Below are positions 37,914-64,000 of a DNA stretch of 64,000 nt, piece after piece. Every line of letters starts with the position of its first letter. Position 1 is the stretch's first letter. The translations under genes and the position numbers were made by a program. The notes under the pieces are model-generated. The model searched no databases. It worked only from the letters and a program-made list of their open reading frames with translations, and was not told where the DNA came from. The DNA is from Elmis aenea (Eukaryota; Arthropoda; Insecta; Coleoptera; Elmidae), in assembly GCA_947652605.1 (NCBI GenBank), contig OX393577.1, positions 55,638,108 through 55,702,107 on the forward strand, read 5' to 3'.

Positions 37914-38780
37914 ATGACAACGAATAAAACTTTAATTCGAGGTTGTATACTCTATGAGCACAAACGCGGCACCAAAGCTGCTGAGGCGGCGCGAAAAATT
38001 TGTACCGCGTTCGGAGATTATGCTGTAAGTTGTAAGTGATCGAACAAGCATAGATGTGGTTCAAGAGATTTCAGCTTGACCGATGAAGCACGCTCTGGGA
38101 GACCGAAGATTATTAGCAACGAGGATATTAAAGAAGCTGTGGAGGCAAATTCAAGCGCAACGTGCTTAGAGCTTGCAGATAGGTTCAATGTGAGTGGAGT
38201 GGAGTGATGAAGTTAATCAAATGAGTCTCACATGAATTGTCGCATGATAACAAATGCAGCCGTCTTACCATTTGTTCGGCAAACTTATCACGCAATGAAA
38301 ATGAATCTTCTCTTGATCGGTTGTTAACTTGCGACGAAAAGTGAATACTGTACTCCAATTTTAAGCGTTCTTATCATTGGTTGTCACCAACTGATCCAAT
38401 ACCACACACTCCAAAGACTTCCTTGCACCCAAAAAAGATTTTATTGTGTGCTTGGTGTTTGCCCATTATAAGTTTTTGGGAACTGGTCAAACTGTTCTGT
38501 GTTCTATTGTGAACAGCTTTAGCAAGTACAAGCAGCACTAACTCAGAAACAGCTTTCATTGATCAATCGAAAGAAAGTGCTATTCTTACAGGACATGCTA
38601 GGACTTCATACCTCAAAAGTGACCCGGGAAAAAAATTCTGGACTTGGCTGGGAAACGTTATCACACCCTCCTTATTCTCACCCTTATATCACCCACCATC
38701 TTCTTTCGAATGCAGTTATGAAATACGAATAAAATACACGTGGGAGGAAGTTAAAATAAACTAAATCGATTTTTTTGATT
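37914..38780 (+). pseudogene. Degenerate mariner-family transposase
   Basis: Begins ATGACAACGAATAAAACT. The first 35 codons read as a mariner N-terminal helix-turn-helix (IRGCILYEHKRGTKAAEAAR). Homology continues in shifting frames: FSLTDEARSGRPK, then LLTCDEK with the first catalytic Asp but a stop where Trp is expected, then HWLSPTDPIPHTPK and HPKKILLCAW, and a decayed YSHPYITHH near the third catalytic position. Several stops and frameshifts make it dead. It sits about 450 bp upstream of the CaMKII leader. Confidence 0.8.
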
Positions 38781-39056
38781 TCAAATGAAAATATTTTTAA
38801 ACCTAAAAACAACAAATATATTTTGCAATCATTTTATAAATGCTGCAATCAAAATTTCTCATTACAGCCCTCCCTTTTAAATTAATTTACCAGGATTTTA
38901 ATTACAATGAAAACGTGAATTATTCAAAATTGTACTGATGATCTAAAAAGTAAGTAGTAGTCATGTAAGCATCATACGCTAAATGTACCGCTTTTTACTT
39001 TACGTGTATGGTTACAAGCGCTTGTTTATGTTTTTGTTACTTGATGCAGTTTGAAG

Positions 39057-39314
39057 CAGGATAGGGGAATCGAAGGTCGAAACCTTTTTGGAAAATTTAT
39101 CGACTTCAGACTCTCTGATTCTGTTTTTGTCATTGGGATGAGAGCAGAACGAAAACAAAATAACGTTATTAAATGCAGCTTTTTAAACGAAAACGGTAAT
39201 GACATTTTGTTTTTTTACTCGAGAACAGAAACGAAATTAAAAATATTCAGTACCGGTTTTAACCCAGTGTAGTACATTAGTGAAAGGAGTCAGTAGGACT
39301 TCCTCCCATCCTTG
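39057..39314. mobile_element. 258-bp hAT MITE with perfect 8-bp TSD
   Basis: Ends CAGGATAGGGGAATCG and CCTCCCATCCTTG, with identical flanks GTTTGAAG at 39049-39056 and 39315-39322. It shares the inner block ATTAAAAATA-TTCAGTACCGG with the copy at 24030-24335. Confidence 0.8.
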
Positions 39315-39829
39315 GTTTGAAGTCAATTTAGGTGAACAAAAACAACATTATTAACAATGTTGAATCACAATAAATGTTTGAAATTACGTACATTTATATC
39401 AGAAAAACAAAAAGATTAAAGTACAGTGTCATCTTTAGGGGTAGCTTTACAAACTACAATGATAATTCTGTACTAAAATTTTACCCCACCTCACAGTTTT
39501 TGTATAAAAATTATATTCTAAGTGCACAACTTATTGGCCCCTGTATATCCAATTTTTTTATGCAATACATAATCTTAAAAAACGTGAATACAATATTTTT
39601 CATCCAATATTTTTGTTTTAAATTATCAAATTGCAGATTTGCATGGAAGTCTTTGGTACATATTTTCCTCGTGGGTACATTTTTGTGGAAAATTCGTTAG
39701 ATTTTCAACTGTACAAAAATTTTGGGTGAGCAAGGCGTTTCTTCACAAATGAATTGACGACTATTATTGTATTGAAATTTAAAAATGTGCCTTCATTTAC
39801 ATCCAATGTGCCATAGCGTTTGATATCCT

Positions 39830-40220
39830 AGTCAGGATCCGACCTTTTTGAGAAGAATAGGATGTAAGCATGTAAGACTAATTGATAAGATTACCTACGA
39901 TAAAATTAGAAAAACTTAGGAATAAGCCAAAGAAAAATATGAAGAGAGGCCAATTAAGAGGGCTGGGACGTCTACTACACATGCCAGAAAGTATGTACGC
40001 AAAAATAGGATGCAAAACGAAGTTTGAGAGAAAAATAAGTAGGAGAAAGACCACAAACGAAATGGGAAAACGAGGTGATATAGAGACGAGAAGAAAAAGG
40101 AGTCGGCTAAAGAGATGTGTCACAGTTAGCCAATCATAGACAGAGGTGGAGAAACATAATCAGGAACTAGGGATACATACCTTGACACCCAAAGGTACAA
40201 GAAGACCTAATTAAGAAGAA
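39830..40220 (+). pseudogene. LINE reverse-transcriptase C-terminal relic
   Basis: A partly open frame reads KKNMKRGQLRGLGRLLHMPE, then AKIGCKTKFERK and later TEVEKHNQEL. This matches the pattern RGQLRWFGHVxRMPExRxAK...RGRPRxxW found at the end of RTE/R2-like LINE proteins in arthropods. Frameshifts and stops occur on both sides. The family assignment is tentative. Confidence 0.5.
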
Positions 40221-40466
40221 TTTAAAAATACGCTTCTCATTTACATTTAAATGGACCATAGCGATTGATATCATTGTCAAAGAGTACCACTAATCCTTCC
40301 GACACGAGTAAATTTGTACTAGAAATTACTTTTAATTTTGAGTGGGTAGGATCAAATCCACTATGATTTCATCGTCAAAAACGCAATTTGTATGTTTGGG
40401 TGAAAACCTCCTGTTAGCGAGAAAAAACTAATGACTTTATTAATCACTCCAACAGTTTTCATTAAC

Positions 40467-40865
40467 ACATTTTTTGTGCGATCGTACTAGAAACAGCTGT
40501 TTTACGGACGCGTTAGCAACCGTAAAGTACTGCATTACCGGCGTTATCCTTAGCAACGGCCGATAAAGTTACTTTATAGGCCGTTGCCCTTAGCAACGTC
40601 CGATAAAGTTACTTTTACGGCCGTTGCTAAGGAGAAGGCCGGTAATGCAGTACATACGCTGTCATCTGTCAGTGACAGAATGTTACGTAGTTTCTAACCT
40701 ATAATTTTGAAAAATACTAAAAATTTATATTGTTTTTATTTCTATCGCACAAAAAATGTAATATGCACTTCGGCCAAAACGTACTTTTTCGGCCTTGCCT
40801 GTTTGCTGGCCTCGACTACGTCTCGGCCAGCAAACCAGACGCGGCCGAAAAAGTTACACTTTTTG
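40467..40865. repeat. Nested GC-rich palindromic cluster
   Basis: Outer 16-bp exact arms ACATTTTTTGTGCGAT (40467-40482) and its complement (40744-40759). Inside are arms GTACTGCATTACCGGC (40527) and GCCGGTAATGCAGTAC (ending 40653), with two direct copies of TTAGCAAC-GCCGATAAAGTTAC between. Next to it, 40772-40860 is a further imperfect inverted repeat (GGCCAAAA...TTTTTGGCC). Confidence 0.8.
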
Positions 40866-41370
40866 GCCTTGATACATAAATAACTATTTTGTGGGCCCCC
40901 ACTCCGCTCCAAAGGGTAGTATCAGGATGAAATGTAGTTTTGTTAGGACTGCACATAAGTTACCCCCAAAATTTCATAGAAATCTGTATAAATTTTAAGT
41001 TTTGAGCATATGATTCGAGGACACTTATTTTCAAAAGTAACTAAAATTTTGATTTTACCGCAAGGTGCATACGACGCGCTTCCTAAAGTTCGCTTACATA
41101 ATTTTAAAAAAATAATAATAATAAAGAAGCTAGTCAACAAAATACATAAACTTTAGTATAATCTGAAGCAAAACATAATTAAAAATAATTAATATTGAAA
41201 ACTAAATATTCAACAATTAAAGTAATCACTGGCACAAAATAAGAACTTATTATAGAATATTTAAGTGGAGAGTTTAATAACAAGAATTTTTCGAAGGTTA
41301 TCTGTAAAAATATAAACAACTTTTTAGTTATTCATTTACTTTTGATACGATATGAAAGTAATTTTAAATG

Positions 41371-41746
41371 TTATAGGCCGTTTACACTTACGGTTTTGCA
41401 CGTGGTTATAATCGTGTGTATGCACTTGTGCAAAACCAAGGTCAGTAAAATCGGTTAGTTTTAGCGTTTACACAGACGATCATAACCACTAGGGGTGGGC
41501 GATATCCAAATTTCGATATCGAAATTATATCGATACATCGATATATCGGAATATCGATATATCGAAATTTCGCGGCGCGCATGTGGTTATTAGGGGTGGG
41601 CGATATATCGATATATAATTGTGATATCGATATATCGATATCACAATTACATCGATATTTATCGATATCTCGCCCACCCCTAATAACCACATGCAAAACC
41701 AAGCAGCAAAACCATGTGCAAAACCGTATGTGTAAACGGCCTATAA
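41371..41746. mobile_element. 376-bp MITE, TTATAGGCCGTTTACAC ends, with ATCGAT-rich palindrome inside
   Basis: Terminal repeats TTATAGGCCGTTTACACTTA / mirrored CCTATAA match over about 31 bp with one mismatch. Inside are three copies of AGGGGTGGGCGATAT, the last inverted. The block 41578-41696 is a long palindrome whose core is alternating ATCGATAT. Confidence 0.75.
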
Positions 41747-42808
41747 GCAAACTTTTGTTTTGGTCAATAAAAAATCTTAGTCAAAAAGCTTAAATTTTTG
41801 TTAACAACGTATCTTTAAAAAACAACTACAAAAAAATGCAATAGTAACTTTTCACCAAAAAAAACTATAATCTAACTCTCCGTTGACGCATTACAGAAAT
41901 ACATCGGTTCTTTTCAGAAGTTTTAATTTATCCAAATTACAACAAATAACGTAGTAAATTGATTTTAAAAAAATAGTACAAGAAATATTGGCCTTGGCAA
42001 GGTCGCATCCAATTCATTCACAAATTTGAGTATAATGAATGAAAACACCTGGATTTGAATTACATGAATAAAAACAAATGATAATCACCTGTATGCTGTA
42101 CGGCATAATGTTCATAGTAAAAAACCGTTTTAAAATTGTTTTGTGTGACAAAATATCCATTCGTTTATACACCATGGCCTTTATGATTTAAAATATATTC
42201 ACTTAATTAACTTCACTGAAATTAAAACTTGATATAACTGACCATCAAATGTCATTGTGAGCGCCAATAAATAAAACTAACCTTACATTTTCAAATTTGT
42301 TAACAAAAGCGCATGCTTACTAATAAATTCCCCTACAACAAAAACTTATCCCTTGATAACACGCTCTAATAAATATTTATTCTTATTCTTACTGAAAAAA
42401 AAATACACGTGCATTTTGAGAAAGTGTACTGTTTATAACTCTGTTTTTCATACGTTTTATTTAATATTTTAATCACAAAAAAAAACCTTCACTGATATCA
42501 AAATTGATGTTTTAATGTTAACATCAACATATTTTATAACAATTCTTAAAAATTGTACTTAATATTTACATACAACAATTTGTATGTTTTTGCTTGTCAC
42601 TGCTTTGATTCTAATAAATTTCAAATCTGTGACAAGTTACATCACATTATTATTTTGTTTTAATATACTTTTCAACATAAGCCTATGACAATAAAGTTAA
42701 TTTATATAAAATTTAAAATTATTTATCACTTCCAGATTACAATTATTGCTACCAATCTCAAACAAAACAAAAAAATGTTATTCTTGAGGCTTTCGCGGCC
42801 GTTATCCA

Positions 42809-42962
42809 TAATACAATCTTGGTTTCCGGGTTTGGAACCGCGTCTTCTATATTTAGAAGTAGTTGAGTCGTTTTGAAAAAGACCAAGACACAATGGTCGA
42901 AACGTCAACTACTTCTAAATATAGAAGACGCGGTTCCAAACCCGGAAACCAAGATTGTATTA
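42809..42962. repeat. 58-bp perfect inverted repeat with 38-nt loop
   Basis: Arms 42809-42866 and 42905-42962 are exact reverse complements (outer TAATACAATCTTGG, inner AGAAGTAGTTGA). The loop holds GACC-AAGACACAAT-GGTC followed by GAAAC. Confidence 0.93.
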
Positions 42963-44018
42963 AAAACAAAAAAAACTTTATAATATAATAACTAAATAAA
43001 ACCAACATTTTTATGGGATATAATTTTGTTTTATTATGTAAAATATATATATATGTATCAGCTACAAAACAAAATAGATCAGTAAACATAGGAACATAGA
43101 ATGAACATTTTACAGGAAGTAACATGTACACACAATTTTTGACAATATACATAAAGATAGATAAGAATTTTACCAAAAACAGCTCGTTAAGTTTTTATAT
43201 GCAATAAAATTTTGGGTCTTTACAAAACAATTTAAGTAAATATATAATACACATATAATAATATAAAAATGGAATAAAATACAACAATTGCACAATAGAT
43301 ACCACGTACCTAAAACTTTTTAATTATACAATGCAACAATAAATTTTAAAATACGAATGCCACATGAATTTCATGACAAACATTTTTAATCATTAAAGTT
43401 AATAACAGATTTTTCTACATCATTTTATTAACAAATGTCAAAAGTTTATTGCAAAAATTTTAAACATTCAATTTATACAATATTTAAACCACATCTTATT
43501 TGGTGCGTTAACATAATTTAACGATAACAAAAAATACTAACACATCAAGCAATATCGGAGAAATTCACTCAAACAGTAACTAAAATAAACTTTAAAATGC
43601 ATGTATAAAAATTAAATAAATATACACAAATTAAGTAGATTTAAAACAGGCAATACGTTTAGTACCAAACACTAAGAAAAATAAGCGCTAAACCATTTTA
43701 TTTGGTTAAGATACTTAGCAATGGACCCAAAAATATAATATTTAAGTTTTCATAACTATACAGTACTGAATACTCAATATGTTATACAATTAAAATGAAA
43801 TAATCTATAATTAAGTACTCTTTATACGCGATACACAAAATCCTTTTCTTTTAAAGTACAGGGCAATTGTAATTTTGAAAGTTGCCATTGAATTTAACTT
43901 ACTTTTAAAATTTGAATTCTCCAAAAACAAGAAATGACTAAGTAATTTGGGAAAACAAAATGTGTCGCCTATCTTTTGTTTTCCAAACTTGTTTTGCTAG
44001 ACATATTCTTTTGTTTTG

Positions 44019-44533
44019 TTTATTTTGTTTTTCATCATAATGTTGTCAAGCAAATTTTTATTTTAAATTAACACTTGTATTACACATCATATTTAGATTT
44101 TTTTGTAAAATTTTAAAGTTTAATATATCAGAATATCAGCAAAAGATATCCCAACAATACAGCTCAGGACTAAATCCCCCTGTATACTCTGCCAACATGA
44201 TATAGTTGTGAATCATTCAAGTTACAAAGAAAGTCAAAAATTTGTACGTGTTATATACAATGGTCTGATCTCACTTTCCCATAAGAGATGAATTAGAGAT
44301 ATTTTACTGCTACATTATGGTACTAAACTCTTTACGGTACAGTTATATTTCTGGATAATTTGTTTGTAAATTAAAAATGTAATGATGTTCAGAAATGCTT
44401 TTTTGATTGTGCGGTAATGCTGTACAAATGGTGAAAGGACTACATCCTGCAAATAAAACAGAGATAAAACTTCGCCCAACAACTGAACAAATTTGCTCTT
44501 TAATAATTTGTTTGAAAAAAAAGTAACTAACCA
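44019..44533 (-). other. Gfat: Probable Gfat 3' UTR
   Basis: Non-coding sequence after the Gfat stop. On the minus strand the nearest poly(A) signals are an ATTAAA at 44119-44124, an AATAAA at 44057-44062 and another at 44019-44024. Which one is used cannot be told from sequence. A GTTAGT directly after the stop and a TTTTATTTGCAG acceptor near 44456 could define a ~72-bp UTR intron, which is weak. Confidence 0.4.
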
Positions 44534-61141
<16,608 letters not shown>

Positions 61142-61960
61142 CTGAAAAAAGAGAAATTATTGATAACTAATTATATCGTTTATCTACAACTAATTACTCT
61201 GATTAACATCAAGAATATCATAAATCAAAATTATCTTTTTTTTTGTCTTATCACTTGATTTCCAAATAACCTACGTATTTATTACGAAATTGAATAATAA
61301 TTGTTCATAGTTAAATGTTTATTAAGTACAATAATTCTAAAAAGAAAAGGATGATGAAACGTGAAAGTGTATAAGCAGATTATTAATCAGTTTTTAGAAT
61401 GCATCCAAGACGAAAAATTGTCGCAATTAATTTTTTATCCAACAAATGTATCTAACAAATAAAACCTTACCATAAATACCAGAAACTAAATAACTAACAT
61501 TTTGTTTTCAAGATACATACAGGATGTTCCAAATGCGAGGCTCAACATTGAGATCTCGCTATCTTAAAAGCTACAAAGTTAGTAAAGTTCAAGCAAAATT
61601 GTAAAATTTGCCTAATTCAAATCTGGTTATAAAATATCTATGGCCCTCTCTCTTAGTTCAGAAATAACTCACATAAAACGAAATAGATTTTGCTTGATTT
61701 ATTTTTGAGACATTGAAAACTAAAAACTCTTTCTCAAAGCAATTTCTCATTCTTTATGTGTTGCTCTAATTGGATTTTGCGTTAGGACGTTTCGTGTATT
61801 TTTGACCATCATCAACTCTGTATATTAGGTATTCATTGCGACGTTAATTTCACGAAAAAATGCTTTTACTTGGGTATTTTACGTTTATTTTTAAATTGCA
61901 CCAATAATATCGTTGGATTCAGAAGTTTTATTATTCTTAGTAGAAATATTCATGAGAAAC

Positions 61961-62220
61961 AATTGAAGACCTTGGTGCAAGAAGGGGATATGTGCAAAAA
62001 AGTAAAAAAATAAGACTTGTACAGAAATGGATTTTAAAATTTGCGCTTTTCATATGGTGCAAATGTGGGATAAGTAGGGCTTAGAAAAATAATTTCTATA
62101 AGCCCTACTTATCCCACATTTGCACCATATGAAAAGCGCATCTTTTAAAACCCATTTCTGTACAAGTTTTTTTTTTTACATTTTTGCACATATCCCCTTC
62201 TTGCACCAAGGTCTTCAATT
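61961..62220. repeat. 260-bp near-perfect palindrome in Gfat intron 1
   Basis: AATTGAAGACCTTGGTGCAA at the left is matched by TTGCACCAAGGTCTTCAATT at the right. Arms of about 123 bp pair almost base for base down to TAGGGCTTA / TAAGCCCTA, leaving a centre of about 14 nt. Confidence 0.9.
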
Positions 62221-64000
62221 AAGTTTATGATTGTTGAAAGTAGACGAAACGTCTAATACAAAAGCAATTGGCGCCCAAAAATTAAAAATTGTTACAAGAA
62301 AGTGCTTTAAATTTGTTAATATCTCAAAAAATGAAATGGAACAAAACAGCGAAAACTATTTTTTTTTTGTTTTCCTGGATAATTTTTAAGTTTAATTTCT
62401 TTTACGATTTAATTTAGCACCATATTATGCAACTTTGTCCCAATCTAACACACTTTGTATCGCTTAAAATAAGCAAGGTACTTGCATAAGTTAAGTCTCC
62501 TAGTTTTACACAAAAGAAAACATCTGCAAGTTTACATATATCTAAAAATTGTAAAAGTAATCAGGTTGTAAAAAACAGTATAAGATTCGCCGCAATTTTA
62601 TGATTCATTTTTTATTATAAAGAACGTCGTATTTATTTTGTGTTCTAATATTAAATAACGGATGTTGATAACATTAAAACGATGTAGCAATTGTTTTAAT
62701 AGCGGTTAATCACAAACATTAATTATTATGTGAAACAAAACAAAAAAACTATACTCGGATTCAAAAACTTTGCACCATTTTACTTGCAAGGATGCGCGTT
62801 TGCGCGCATTAGTAAATAGGAAATTTTAAATTTTGTCTCTGACGGTTTCATGGCCAACGCGATCGCAAAATGACCTTTTTATACCTATTTTTCAGTGTTT
62901 CTCCTATTTTTCCGAAGGAAATGCCCAGTGGCACGTAAAACTTTAAAAAACATTTAGTTTGATGCAATAAACTCAGTTTAGGTTTTCGCCTAACTCAAGA
63001 TTACCAAATTTCTAATTTCCACTGTTGATAATAAGTAAGTTATGGATAAAATTTAAAATTGACGTTTTTAAAATTTTTCAGGATATTACAAGAATTAGAT
63101 ATTTTCAGTTTAGAGTCCAACTAAGTACGTAAAAATACAATTCTTTGCTATTTTAACCAGCATACTAACGGTTTCCAAAATACCAATGTTCTCTTAAATC
63201 TTTGTTTAGTGTTTAAATTAATTTAAATCTTCTAGTTTAAATAACAGCTCCTTTGTCAAAAAAACAATAAGTAATATAAATACGTATGTATATCAACAAC
63301 AAAAAACAATTAAATATTATAGTTTATTCACATTTGTCTAAAATTATGAACATATTTGTGTTTTATATTTTTTAAATAATCTTAATCATTGTTACTAATA
63401 CGATATTACACTTAAATAACAATAGGTACGAAAGATAAATTTTTTAAACTACGTATTTTTGGACATATAAATTTAGGAAGTTATGGTTATTATTATTTTT
63501 TTTTTAAGAAACAAACGACAGTGACAAAGCTATCTTTAAATGCAAGTAAACTCATCAAAATAAAATTAAAATAGTTCACTATAAAATTAACAAAAAAAAT
63601 GTCAATTTTTAATACCACGAAATTTCGTTAACGTACTTTATTAAGAACACATTTTTGTGTTAGTTACTTTTGCCCTAGGTATCTTTGACGATTTTAAAAA
63701 ATTTTTATTAAGCACGTTTTAGTTGTACAACAAAAATAATGCAAATACATATATATTTAACGGTACTACCAACGCGTAACCTTCGAATTGATAATAATAA
63801 GTTTCAGCGTATCAATTTCATATTTTTTTAATCACAGTGCCATTACATAGTTTACACTCAAGTTTGCTTTAATAGATAACAAAAATTCCATTCTAGTAAA
63901 ACTATTGTTTTTTCAACAAAGAATAATAGATCTACGTTACATCCTTCACGACTAATCCCTAATAACACCAGTTTATCGATATTGTGCATTTAGGAAATTT

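Noticed and set aside
62170..62200. ATGTGC on the minus strand as possible Gfat exon 1
   Set aside because: It is followed by A, not G plus GT, and lies within the 260-bp palindrome, so it cannot supply the required ATGTGCG|GT.

Overview
The window is AT-rich animal nuclear DNA: short coding exons with GT-AG introns, and intergenic and intronic space packed with transposon debris. The two genes recognised carry insect-like protein sequence, so an insect is very likely. A beetle is plausible from the repeat style, but I cannot prove it.

Layout. (1) 1-37.05 kb holds no recognisable host exon. It is probably the first intron of a CaMKII gene on the minus strand, because the first coding exon of CaMKII (22-residue N-terminus, 5' splice site GTAAGT) lies at 37053-37117 and the next exon is not found to its left. 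This stretch contains many inverted-repeat elements with a shared TACAGGGTG terminus, hAT MITEs, mariner and LINE relics, a tRNA-derived SINE with an 11-bp target duplication, and a three-layer nested insertion at 13.9-16.3 kb. (2) 37.1-44 kb is the interval between the genes. It has the CaMKII 5' leader, a dead mariner copy, a hAT MITE, a LINE relic, two GC-rich palindromic clusters and a 58-bp perfect inverted repeat. (3) 44.5-61.1 kb is a nearly complete Gfat gene (glutamine:fructose-6-phosphate aminotransferase, the entry enzyme of the hexosamine/chitin pathway), also on the minus strand. Eleven constitutive exons are resolved with consistent phases. Only the tiny first exon (Met-Cys plus one base) is missing, presumably beyond 64 kb. 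The constitutive transcript would encode 676 residues.

The most interesting biology is in the Gfat intron at 52318-57481. Three very short phase-matched cassette exon candidates (30, 21 and 24 bp) sit there, at a position close to that of the muscle-specific cassette of vertebrate GFAT1. They lie in a block almost free of transposons, whereas the neighbouring introns are full of them. The most interesting mobile DNA is (a) a foldback-like element whose terminal repeats carry a 15-bp minisatellite, (b) a Tc1/mariner-like element whose 5' coding end has been copied in inverted form to make a 234-bp terminal repeat, and (c) a set of unrelated-looking inverted-repeat elements that all end in TACAGGGTG with TA flanks.
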